Positions 53,906 through 63,830 of a stretch of 64,000 nt of DNA are shown in pieces. The notes beneath the pieces were generated by a model. It did not search any database, was not told where the DNA came from, and saw only the letters and a list, made by a program, of their open reading frames with translations. Location of the stretch: the NCBI RefSeq assembly GCF_027172205.1, contig NC_070614.1, positions 31,124,501-31,188,500 of the forward strand. The letters are read 5' to 3'. The DNA is from Podarcis raffonei. Its lineage: Eukaryota > Chordata > Lepidosauria > Squamata > Lacertidae. Numbering within the stretch: position 1 is the stretch's first letter; every line of letters starts with the position of its first letter. A program made the position numbers and the translations under genes.

Positions 53906-55683
53906 ATCATTATGGAATGATAATTCCATTCTCCTATTTTCATTGGAGAAATGTTGGAGGGCATGCAATGTAGCGTCTCGTGCTGTTATCTTGGGTTTTT
54001 CCCCCAGGAACAAATAAACATATTGGATTGTCTGTAATTCTGTCCTTCAACTCACACAATGTTCTTTGATTCAGCAGAGGTTTTTGTGAAGATGGGCAGA
54101 GGGAAGGGAACTCTGCAAATCCATCCTTTCTCTGGCAACCTGCCATGATATTCTGTGGAGACTCTGAGCCCTTTGGAGTAGAGGTTGAATGGAACAGGGG
54201 CTGCAGAGGCAAAAGAGTGCCAGTGACAATTGCTTTCACCCTTACTATAAATTTCAGCTTGATCAGAGACTTAGGTGAACAAGACAAAACTAGGTACAAT
54301 CCTTGATTTAAAAGAAAACAAAAAATGAAAGGAATGAAACATATTCTGATATTGCTATTAGTGTGAACTGAGAATGATAACTAGACTCTGCTTTCACAAT
54401 TGAAGGCAGTGGCTCTCTGAATAACATTTACTGTACTGGTAAAATGGAGTAAATGCTCTTGTATTTAGATGCTGTCTCTGTGCCTGCTTCCTATTTTTAT
54501 TTAGTTATTATTATTAAAATTACACTTCACCTTCCTTTCCAAAGTAGTCCAGATATCAGATAGACCAATGTGTGAATAGAATGCTGGACCAGATCCAGCA
54601 GGGCTCTTTCTGTTTTTATGCTCTTAAAAGACTTTACTTCTTTGAGAACTCAGTTCTGGTTTATTTCCTACACCCTACTCCTATATTTCATCTCCATTCT
54701 TTATTATTAATATCACATCTCAACAGAAAATCTGCATGGCAGTAAGAGTGTCATTTATGTACCTTCCAAGTATGGGTCACTAATGCTTCCATTTGTCAGT
54801 GAATTTAAACACCAGCATTATTGTCAATGTAACATCAAGGCCAAAGAGCAATGAATGTACATATTATGATTAAGATAGGTTAAGGAGAGGGTATCAATTA
54901 GACTTTTATCTCCCTCCCTCTCTCCCCCCGGAAATTAAATTGAAATCCATGGGATTTCTTCTCAATAAAACTCTTAGAATTCAAATAAAAATAATTGAGG
55001 TGCATGGAGCAAAAGTGTTATGGAGATAATGGAATGTATTCTAGAAAGAAAGGAATATTAATATATTTGTATAAGCACATCTCTTCAAATGTGCTTTTTG
55101 TCTGTGTTGGAGGGGAGCTTGTAGTATTAAACAAATATGGTAAGCTTCACTAGGCAAGAGAAATATGTAACCTTTAAGACGAGTGTGGTGGGCAAACATA
55201 AGTATAGACTGGCCAGCTTGATGCTGCTATTACCAGTCATGTTGAATTGTGATAATACTGCAGCTTTTTATAGTTTTATTGGACTTCATTGTGTTAGTTA
55301 TATGTTCATGTTTTATCTTTTTATTTTACAGCTCCTAGCATGTCTGCCCACCTAACCTAGTCTGCATTGAGTATATACATAGAAAAGTAGTTTAACGATA
55401 TAATCCTATATCTACCTCCATGGGAAGAAACCCCTGCTTCTGTTGACCTCGGTTAACTTCTGTTAATCAAGCAGGAAGGAAGGAAGGGAAGAAGGAATCC
55501 TATTTATACTCAGATGGGGAAAAGTGAACATAATGAGATTTATTTCTATTGTTATGATTAGGATGCATGCAAGTAAGGAATTGAACAATATTTAAAATTA
55601 TTATTAAGGCATATAACAAAAAACAATAAATAATATTGGAAAAACTATTAAAATAAAATTTCTAAATCATAAATGAGTTGCCT

Positions 55684-55765
55684 TCCAGATATTGTTGGGC
55701 TACAATGCCCACCAATCCTGACTATTTGCTGGTGGGAAGTTTAATCCAACAATACCTGAAATCCA
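55684..55765. repeat. Palindromic MITE-like repeat, unit 2 copy
   Basis: Duplicate of 48123-48212. Confidence 0.65.
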
Positions 55766-56292
55766 TACAATACCTGTATGATCATTGCTCAAAATAACTT
55801 TTTTCATGTAACTTTTTTCATGTAACTTTTTACATTTGTCTCTATTTCTTCATAACTCTGCTCTGCTTTTATATCTATGAAATTTCTAGTGCCTGTATGA
55901 TCAAAGAACTCTTTTTTCTTTCCTATATTGTTGCATAGTTCATAATTTTATAGTTATTGTTCCATAGATCACAAATTTATAATTTTATCATAAACAATAA
56001 GTTACATCAGGAGTAAAACAATCTTACTGATCTTTTCCAAACTTAGCATATGCAAAAGAGCATAAAACTGAAAACTAAAACTTGACTTGACAAACTGATG
56101 GAGCTATGCCTAGTGAAGTTATAGAACAACATTGCATTAATTGCATTTTGTGTTTGATGAATGATACTTTAGATGTAGGATTTAGGTTTAGGATATATGG
56201 TGATATATCTATATTCTCACGTTCTAAAAGGTAGTTTTGTGTGCTCTTCTCCCAGGTTCCCCCTTCCCAATAGTTGGAATCGATGGGGCATT

Positions 56293-57231
56293 ATGAGACC
56301 AACAAATGAAACAGAAGTTTGGGAATTCATGCTTTTGGGTTTTTCTAATCATCCAGAAATGGAACCTTTACTCTTTGCAATCTTCTTCTTTCTATATGCT
56401 GCAACCCTTCTTGGGAACATTAGTATAATTTGCTTGGCCACAGCAGATCCCCATCTGCATACTCCCATGTATTTTTTCCTTCAACACTTGGCATTTCTGA
56501 ACCTTTGCTACACCACTGCTGTGGTCCCCAAAATGTTGGCCAACCTGATATCCACCAAGAAAACTATATCATATCATCTGTGCATGCTGCAAACCTATAT
56601 CTCCCTCTTTATGGGAGCAGCAGAATGTCTCCTTCTAGCAGTGATGGCATTTGACCGCTATGTAGCAGTGTGCCATCCCTTGCGTTACACCACAATAATG
56701 AGCTACCGTGTTTGTGTGAAGACTGCAGCAGCATCTTGGACCATCAGTTTTCTAGTCTCTGTGGTTCCACTCTACTTATCTTTGCCCCCTCTTTGTGGAC
56801 CCTATGTTATTAATCATGTTTTCTGTGAGGCTCCCATTCTGCTGCACATGATCTGTACTGATACCACCTTAAATGAACTTCTGATGTTGATAGGGGGTGC
56901 AGGCACTTTAATGCTGCCCTTTATCCTGGTTCTGGTGTCCTACGGCTACATCATTGCTGCTATCATCAGAATCCGTACCACTAGTGGCAGACACAAAGCT
57001 TTTTCCACATGCTCTTCCCATCTAACAGTAGTGACCATCTATTATGGCACAGGAATGTTCATGTACATGAGGCCAAAATCATTTTACTCCCCTGAGAATG
57101 ATAAAATGATTTCTATATTTTATGCAGTAATCAATCCTATGCTAAATCCCATTATATATAGTTTCAGGAACAAGGAAGTCAAAGAGGCATTAATGAGAGC
57201 TTTAGGAAGGAATGTATTGAACAAGACATAA
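56293..57231 (+). CDS. Olfactory receptor, class II, family 2/13-like (duplicate 2)
   Basis: An intact OR of 312 residues from Met 56293, with the acceptor 'gctcttctcccag' ending at 56255, as in its duplicate at 48696-49634. Hallmarks: NET at 5-7, GN at 41-42, PMYFFL at 58-63, Cys97, MAFDRYVAVC from 118, 'NHVFCEAPILLHM', 'GRHKAFSTCSSHLTVV', NPIIYSFRN. The two proteins are 93 percent identical (22 differences). Most differences lie at the N-terminus, in the outer half of TM3 (102, 106), the TM4 end and ECL2 (159-163, 176-182) and TM5 (192-203), places that line or approach the odorant pocket in ORs; TM2, TM6 and the C-terminus are almost unchanged. Two AATAAA signals follow within 150 bases. 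Confidence 0.94.
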   Translation: MRPTNETEVWEFMLLGFSNHPEMEPLLFAIFFFLYAATLLGNISIICLATADPHLHTPMYFFLQHLAFLNLCYTTAVVPKMLANLISTKKTISYHLCMLQTYISLFMGAAECLLLAVMAFDRYVAVCHPLRYTTIMSYRVCVKTAAASWTISFLVSVVPLYLSLPPLCGPYVINHVFCEAPILLHMICTDTTLNELLMLIGGAGTLMLPFILVLVSYGYIIAAIIRIRTTSGRHKAFSTCSSHLTVVTIYYGTGMFMYMRPKSFYSPENDKMISIFYAVINPMLNPIIYSFRNKEVKEALMRALGRNVLNKT

Positions 57232-57305
57232 TAGCAATATGTATTGTTAACAATGGAAGAGTGTTCATCAGTGGTACTGTATTTTAAAATATGCATTAAA
57301 TTGCT

Positions 57306-57311
57306 AATAAA
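57306..57311 (+). promoter_or_regulatory. Poly(A) signal of OR 56293-57231
   Basis: AATAAA 75 bases past the stop, with another at 57373-57378. Both positions are altered in the duplicate at 48696-49634. Confidence 0.45.
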
Positions 57312-57454
57312 CCAAATAAGAATTTCATTATAAAGCATCTTGCGTACTGCCATAAAATGATCCAGGGCCAGCAATAAAGTAGATATAATGAAGGACATGC
57401 TAAATTAAGGAAGACTAATAGATTCTTAAATTCTTGGGCTCTGGGGTGGGGGAT

Positions 57455-57640
57455 GGTGGCAGTCTTGTTTTTGGACCTGAAACCACTTATCCACAAAGCT
57501 TGTGATCTATCAGTGTTCAGCTTCAATTTATTGGCCCTCAGGAAGCCCATTAGGGCCTTCAGACACTGTTCTAGCACTTGCAAAGTCTCTTGAATCATAT
57601 AATATGAAGAGATAGAATTGGGTGTCACCCACACATTAGG
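57455..57640 (-). mobile_element. LINE reverse-transcriptase fragment
   Basis: Minus-strand translation gives 'GFLRANKLKLNTDRSQALW', matching the RT thumb-region motif 'WLRANKLKLNPDKTE' of CR1/L2-like LINEs. It begins exactly where homology between the duplicated units ends. Confidence 0.65.
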
Positions 57641-58293
57641 AATACTTCATACTAAGTATCCAGATGATGCCTGGGTTTCATATAGAATAGATAAAAGTAG
57701 CATGGGAAATAAAATTGAATGTTTGCTTGACACCACGGCATAAACACAAGAGTCCAAATAAAAGTCTTGCATGCCTATTCATTTGTAGCAGTCCAGCTGG
57801 TAGGAGTGGAACCCCTCCAAAAGTGTGTGTCCAACTTCCAACCCTTTGGACTACATCTAGCCAATACCTGGCTAGAACTGATGTGGGCTGGAGTCCAGCA
57901 GCCTTTGAAGGTTCACTAGTTCTACGCACTTGTAATACACAGATGTTTCAAAAGATATAACTTCTTATAGTAGGGAGCAGGTGTTACCAACATGGCTTTT
58001 CTTAATTACATAGACATACAGTTCTCACACCAGGAACTGCTCACGAACTCTATAATTAGTAAAATCACTATCATTTCCTCAACCCCCATTTCATGGAGAG
58101 AGAGTAACATCATCAACAAAAATTCAGATAAGAAACACTCCGTCCTGTGGTGTGTCATGAGAACTGGGTGTTGATCAATAAAAGAGATGGGGTAGTTAAC
58201 CATAATTTGTTATATCTGCTTTGCTATTTAACAGAAGAATTTAGATTCTGTGGGTAAGTCTTAGAACAATTATAGTTGGGAGTCTTGTGAAGA
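57641..58293. other. Intergenic stretch upstream of the second V2R
   Basis: Contains a diverged palindromic MITE-like copy near 57835-57920 ('tggactacatctagcc', 'tggagtccagcagcc'). Should hold the V2R promoter, not identified. Confidence 0.4.
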
Positions 58294-58550
58294 ATGCCAG
58301 TTTGCAGCTTTGGGATAGAGAGAGATGGGTTTTCAATCAGGTGGTTACTCATCCTGTTATTTTTGCTGCTGCTGCTCCCTTCTCTTGTGTCCAAGGATAC
58401 CAAATGGAAGCCTAGTAATACTATTAGTGTCCAAGACAATTTGTATCAACCAGGAGAAGCCATAATTGGTGGGATATTCTCTTTGGTATATCCCCAGTAT
58501 CCTGAGAGAAACTGGAATGAACCTCCTCGTAGAAGTCATGAAATATATAC
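58294..58550 (+). CDS. Second V2R exon 1: signal peptide and N-terminus
   Basis: From Met 58294 to the donor 'tatatac|gtaagt', phase 2. The hydrophobic signal ('WLLILLFLLLLLPSL') starts about 17 residues in, so the Met gives a slightly long n-region; no later Met precedes the signal. 'GEAIIGGIFSLVYPQ' is the conserved V2R N-terminal motif. Confidence 0.83.
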
Positions 58551-61500
58551 GTAAGTTCTTTGTAGCTTATTAGCAGGACGTGTATCTCAACAGAAGTGAA
58601 TTCTGCTATCTTTAACTCAATGCCTTAAATGCTGGGGGAGGCGGGGCGAGATCCAGGCCAGAGTGGCTTCCAGAAGCCCCTGTTTAATGAATATTCATGA
58701 TTTGTTCATCTTGAGAATCCATACATTCACATTTATTTGTTTGAGGCAAAGAGATGTTATCCTACACTTTTCAGTACATTTTCACATTCACTTCACTTAT
58801 CACAAAAAGTCTGATCTTTTGGTGAAGTAGATCTGGATTGCAAAAGCTCCAAATTAACTCCAATTGCTCAGGTTTATTTTGCCAGGATGTTATTGAATCT
58901 CATCTGATATAGCGACAGTCTGGAAATGTCCTAAATTAGAAAATCTAACATGTCAGTTATTTCAATAGAGTTGGGTTAAGCAATGTTTAATTTTAATCAG
59001 TTAGATTTTGAAATTTTTCTTTAATGTCTCTTTCTGAGATCAGGAGGAAGGTGGGATTTATATTACTTCTGGAGTCTACCCATTCTGACCAATTTCAAAC
59101 CACTGATGTTTGATGGGCAGTGGTACATCTTTTGAATTCACAGACATATGATATAAGTTAACCAATGCTGGTTGACTCATAATTTATGTCACAGATCTTC
59201 TTGTACTGTCAGAGGCCGCTTTTTTATTTCCTAGTTCATATTTCCCTGAGGCATTTCACCTCTCTTTCTCAATCCAGAAATGAATGTGCAGGAAACATAT
59301 ATTTGATAAAAGTAAGCTTGACTTTCTGTCAATCTCATTGTAGTTCAGTGCTGAGTAATTATCAGCATGCTCTCGGTTTGTTGTTTGCTGTTCATGAGAT
59401 CAATAAGAACCCAAAGCTTTTGCCCAATATTACTCTGGGTTCCCATATGTATGACAACCTTTATGATGAAAAGATGACATATGATATCATGCTGGACCTA
59501 TTATTCACACAACAAGAAAATGTGCAAAAGAATGGACCTAATAGGAAATATATGAATGAGGATGTGTTTGCTGTCATTGCTGGTCTCAATGCAAAAAATG
59601 CCTATGAGGTGGCAACAGTGTCAAGTGTCTTCAAGATTCCACAGGTATGTGTGTATTTTTCTTTGTGTGGCACCCATTTCTTCTTGGTTATCTACTGAGC
59701 TAATTGAATTCACCTCTGTAATCTCAGAACATGGAAATTTAATATAAAGAATTATTAAACATAGAATAAGAGTCTCATGCTCTACTGACTGAGCTATCAC
59801 AACATGTAATTAAAATAAATTAAGGCTATACACTTTGTCTTGGTTTGGGAGGAGAAAGTTGAAATTACCCACCCACCCTCGATCCTGAAATGCAAACCCA
59901 TGTCTTTATAAAAACAAGTCTTATTGAATTCAAGGGGGCTAACTCCCCAGTGAGTATGTGTGGGATTCCACACTTAATCCATTCATTTTGTTTAAAGCAT
60001 TGAAACTTTTTAATATATTTTTTTGCAGAAATTTAAGTTTGCACCACTTCATGATTATGCTGGCTGGGAAGTATTATGCCAAAATTACTTGCTAACATTA
60101 GTTATGCAGTGGGAGGAAATTATGTATTTCATATATTGAAAGTTAATAGTATAATTAGATTCTAGGAGCTCCCAACAACAGCTCAGACATGTGCTATTTC
60201 TTTGCTCTCATCAGCACTGTTTTTTCTCCATCAGTTTAACTATGGTGCGTATGAGTCTACACTTAGAGGTACAACAAATTTCCCATTTTTGTATCGAATG
60301 TCACCAAGAGAAACTCTTCAACCGATTGGAATTACTCAGCTACTTTTGCATTTCAGATGGACATGGGTTGGGCTCATTGTTTCAAATGATGATGATGGAG
60401 AAAGCTTTGGTCAGATCCTGACATCTCTGCTTCTGCAGTATGGCATTTGTGTTGCCCACCAGTATAAAGTAGGAGAATCAAAATATGTGTGGCATGAAAC
60501 TTATCGCAACTATATGTCAAAGTTATATACAGAACTTTTCTTAAGTGAGATAAATGTGGTAATAGTCAGTGGAGACTATAATTCGATGAGTGGATTACAA
60601 AACCTCATGGGACAAAATTGGGAGATCAATCCTGGGAAAGTTTGGATCATAACTGCTCGGTGGGATTTCAAACAGCATATTGGTTTATTTGTAACACCTC
60701 CAGAAACGTACAGTGGTGCTTTTTCTTTTTCAGTCCACAAAAAGCCTGTGCCAGGTTTCCATGAGTTTCTTGGGAGCTTTATGTCTGATAAGCCAGTGAT
60801 TCGCTTTTTCATGGATTTCTGGTCAACTGCTTTCATTTGTTATTTTTATGAAGACAGCTTTTCACGTTGTTCACAAAGTAATATGTGCACAGGCAAAGAG
60901 AAACTGGAATATCTGTCTGAGTATACATTTGATATGGATATGACTGGTGAGACCTATGGTATCTACAATGCTGCCTATGCTGTAGCCCATGCTTTACATG
61001 CCATCTATGAGTCAAAACCAAGAAGAGACAGAATTGAACAGCTGAATATTCCATCATGGCAGGTAAATACATTGCCATAATAAAGTCTATGAGCTTGACA
61101 TGATGTCTAATGAGGAAAACTATTTACTTAGAGAATCAAATACAAATAAACAAATATGTCAATGTTTTGTATGCTGGTGAGTTTATAAGAGAATTAGGGA
61201 AGTCTGCTATGCTGTATTCATGTGCACAGTAGACTTTGAAGAAAAAGAAGAAGAAGAGGAGGAGGAGTTTGGATTTGGTATCCTGCTTTATCACTACCCT
61301 ATAAAGGTAAAGGGACCCCTGACCATTAGGTCCAGTCGTTACCGACTCTGGGGTTGCGGCACTCATCTCGCTTTATTGGCCGAGGAAGCCGGCCTACAGC
61401 TTCCGGGTCATGTGGCCAGCTTCTGGCGAATCAGAGGAGGAAACACCATTTACCTTCTCACCGGAGCGGTACCTATTTATCTACTTGCACTTTGACGTGC

Positions 61501-63485
61501 TTTCAAACTGCTAGGTTGGCAGGAGCAGGGACCAAGCAACGGGAGCTCACCCTGTCACGGGGATTCGAACCGCTGACCTTCTGATTGGCAAGTCCTAAGC
61601 TCTGTGGTTTAACCCATAGCGCCACCTGCATCCCTATCAGTATCCTAAGGAGTCTCAAAGCAGCTATCAATCTCCTTTCCCTTCCTCCCCCACAATAAAC
61701 ACTCTTTGAGGTGAGTGAGGCTGAGAGACTTCAGAGAAGTGTGACTAGCCCAAGGTCACCCAGCAGCTGCATGTGGAGGAGCAGGGAATCGAACCCGGTT
61801 CACCAGATTACGAGTCTACTGCTCTTAACCACTACACCACACTGGCTCTCTTAAGATGCCGTTTCCTGAAAAGGGAACAGAACTATTATGGCATAAAGGA
61901 ATGAAGATTTATTCCTACTATGCATTGGATTTGGCTGATCCCTGAGCCAAATTGTGTCTATTTGGAGGCACTGGTTGAGTTGGTTTGTGACAGCCATAAA
62001 CCACTGTAGATTAGGTTGGATGGGCCAGAAAGATCTAGGGCTGTCGGGGGGGGGTAGATTATCAAAAAGAAAGAAAGAAAGAGAGGGAGAGAGGGATGGA
62101 GGGATGGAGGGAATAAGTGGGAAAACCAGTGGAAAAGCCAAAACATACCTTACCACTGGCTGAATCTTCCCAAGAGAAGGTAGGAGCCCTGACTTTCCTT
62201 CCTGCCTGATACCACTTCCTTGAAGCAGCACCCTGCAGGATTGATGCCTTTGTGCAACAGCTGTTGAGCTAAGTCATAAATCCTGCAGGGTTCTGGTTGC
62301 TCTTTCAATATGTTCTATCTGTCTATGCAGATATAAGTCCTGTTGAGTTTAATGAGACTTGCTCCCAAGACAGAATTGCAAAATAAATAATGGACAATTT
62401 CAGAATTTGTTTCTTCTATTTTCTTCCAATTCAGCTGAATTCCATACTGAAAAACATCCATTTTAACAATGGTGCAGGGCATGAAGTATTGATTGAATAT
62501 GGAGAAGTTTCGGCTGGCTATGATATCATCAACTGGATCATTTATCCCAATTTCTCTGTCATTAAACCCAAGTTTGCAAGCATTTCCCCAAACCATGAGT
62601 TCACCCTCACTGGGATAGACATTGTGTGGAACGACAGACTTAAACAGGTAGGATAATACTTAGCAGCTTATAGTCACAACTGAATAAAAATATGTTACTG
62701 TCCAGATGCTGCAGTACTGTTGCCCATGGATCTTAGAGGTAAGATTAATGTTCTTGGAAGTAGGGACAGAGCAGAAACCCACAGAACTTGGATTTCAAAG
62801 TGGACTCAGTTGATTCAATCTGGGTGGATCATGAACCAAAACAGATCATGAATCCTATAAATCTGCAGTCCCACAAGTCCCTTTATGAGCTAGTCCATGA
62901 GCTTCTTCACTTGCCTTGTACTTTTATTATGATTATGATTATGATTCTTTGTTTCTACCTGCTTGCTCATAGGAGCCATGAGTGAGCTGGGCTTCTTTCT
63001 TCTGTGTGCTTTAAATAGAGCAATGGGACTTGATGATGTCCTGTTGCTCTCAGAGTCAAGTGCAGTGTGAAAACATGACTGTGTACACAAACACTCTATT
63101 GTAGTTGAGACTGCAAGAAACCCCAAGATTTGCCCATCCTCCTGAAATTACTCTTCAATCATCATATAAATCCCTGAGCCATTGGTGGTTGTTTGTCCAT
63201 CCCCACTGATATTTCCCCTGAAAATGTATTGTCAATGACTTTAAATAATTATTCAGCTGATTAGAGCAAGAAGTTCTGGGTTATCAGGTAGAATAGAAAT
63301 ATAGCTGTATTTGTATGAAAATTTGGATGTGACATAATATCCGTTTTCTAATCATTAGTTACCACCAAGTTCTAGGTGTGTTGAGAGCTGTCACCGTGGA
63401 CAGCAAAGGATGGTTCAAGAAGGCAAACCAAGTTGTTGTTATGGCTGTAATCCATGCCCAGAAGACATGTTTTCTAATGAGACAG
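58294..63485 (+). CDS. Type-2 vomeronasal receptor (V2R), exons 1-5, continues past the window
   Basis: A class C GPCR of the vomeronasal organ. The exons are 58294-58550, 59344-59644, 60235-61062, 62435-62647 and 63359-63485; lengths 257, 301, 828, 213 and 127 give 575 codons and one base. All joins have AG and GT borders and phases identical to the complete V2R at 19807-27944. The exons code for the signal peptide, the Venus-flytrap domain and the cysteine-rich linker. Exon 6 with the seven helices was not found before 64000 and must lie to the right. No stop or frameshift is seen in the visible part. The two V2Rs differ a good deal in sequence, and exon 4 is five codons shorter here, so they are old paralogues. 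Introns 3 and 5 hold SINE and LINE insertions. Confidence 0.88.
59344..59644 (+). CDS. Second V2R exon 2: Venus-flytrap domain, lobe 1
   Basis: 301 bases after the acceptor 'caatctcattgtag'. Reads 'SVLSNYQHALGLLFAV', '[14 protein letters not shown]', 'VFAVIAGLNAKNA' and 'SSVFKIPQ' at the donor 'cacag|gtatgt', standard V2R exon 2. Confidence 0.92.
59762..59801 (-). mobile_element. tRNA-Lys-like SINE head fragment in V2R intron 2
   Basis: The complement reads 'tagctcagtcagtagagc' then 'atgagactctta', a tRNA-Lys-like A-box region. Only about 40 bases are present, so it is a SINE fragment, not a tRNA gene. Confidence 0.5.
60235..61062 (+). CDS. Second V2R exon 3: main part of Venus-flytrap domain
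   Basis: 828 bases, 276 codons, acceptor 'tttttctccatcag', donor 'tggcag|gtaaat'. Reads 'FNYGAYESTLRG', 'QLLLHFRWTWVGLI', 'INVVIVSGDYNS', 'YNAAYAVAHALHAI' and 'NIPSWQ'. Confidence 0.92.
61241..61850 (-). mobile_element. Outer SINE (split by another SINE) in V2R intron 3
   Basis: The same SINE family as 5251-5502, in minus orientation. Its two parts are about 61241-61300 and 61647-61850, separated by the inner SINE. The right part keeps 'ccaaggtcacccagcagc', the B-box-like 'gaatcgaacccgg' complement and the tRNA-like end 'ttaaccactacaccac'. Confidence 0.8.
61301..61634 (-). mobile_element. Inner tRNA-derived SINE nested in another SINE
   Basis: On the minus strand it begins 'gggatgcaggtggcgc', has a perfect pol III B box GGTTCGAATCC (complement at 61561-61571), and ends with the (TTTACC)-like tail 'ggtccctttacctttat' region. 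It is flanked by 'tatcactaccct' (61289-61300) and 'tatcagtatcct' (61635-61646), a 12-base target duplication with two changes. A second common squamate SINE family (Squam1/Sauria-like); the exact name is not confirmed. Confidence 0.85.
62055..62112. repeat. G/A-rich simple repeat in V2R intron 3
   Basis: (AAAG)n passing into (GGGA)n and GGAT repeats. Confidence 0.75.
62435..62647 (+). CDS. Second V2R exon 4: end of Venus-flytrap domain
   Basis: 213 bases, 71 codons in phase 0, acceptor 'ttcttccaattcag', donor 'aaacag|gtagga'. Reads 'LKNIHFNNGAGHE', 'GYDIINWIIYPNFS' and 'IVWNDRLKQ'. Five codons shorter than in the first V2R. Confidence 0.9.
63359..63485 (+). CDS. Second V2R exon 5: cysteine-rich linker
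   Basis: 127 bases, same length and phase as exon 5 of the first V2R. Acceptor 'ctaatcattag', donor 'gacag|gtaggt'. Reads 'SRCVESCHRGQQ' and 'EGKPSCCYGCNPCPED', with all the linker cysteines. Confidence 0.9.
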
Positions 63486-63502
63486 GTAGGTGATATACAG
63501 AC

Positions 63503-63830
63503 TGAGAGGAGATACAATAGCCAACTTCAAATATCTAAAGGGCTGTAACATGGAAGCAGCAGCAAGGTTGTTTTCTCCTTTCCCCAGATGGTAGTACCCA
63601 AACCAATGTCTTCGAGTTACATGAAAAGAGATTCCAGCTAAACAATCTGTCTGACAGTGGAATGAACTCTCTTGGGAGGTGGTGGACTCTCGTTCCTTGG
63701 AGGTTTTTATGCAGAGATTGGTTGGTCATCTGTCATGGATGCTTGAGTTGAGATTCCTGCATTGCAGGGGGTTGGACTAGATGATCCTCATGGTTCTTTC
63801 TGTCTCTACAATACTATAAATTGAATTATA
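63503..63830 (+). mobile_element. CR1/L2-type LINE 3' end in V2R intron 5
   Basis: Contains 'gagattccagctaaac', 'tgacagtggaatgaactc', 'ggtggactctcgttccttgg' (coding the LINE C-terminus) and the tail 'ttcctgcattgcaggggg' then 'ttggactagatgatcc'. The tail is shared with the tRNA-Lys-like SINE at 6890-7005. Confidence 0.75.

Larger units (their letters stand above)
50807..55683. other. Intergenic DNA of unit 2
   Basis: No gene. Mirrors 43979-48122, with a (TG)n at about 52199-52219, the GC-rich insertion at 52773-53041, a LINE tail at 53845-53905 and a LINE 3' tip near 54580-54625 ('gctggaccagatccagcag'). Confidence 0.5.
50441..57457 (+). repeat. Recent tandem segmental duplication, unit 2
   Basis: Copy of 42731-49845 in direct orientation. 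It holds the OR pseudogene at 50441-50800 and the intact OR at 56293-57231. Units are separated by about 600 bases. Confidence 0.9.
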
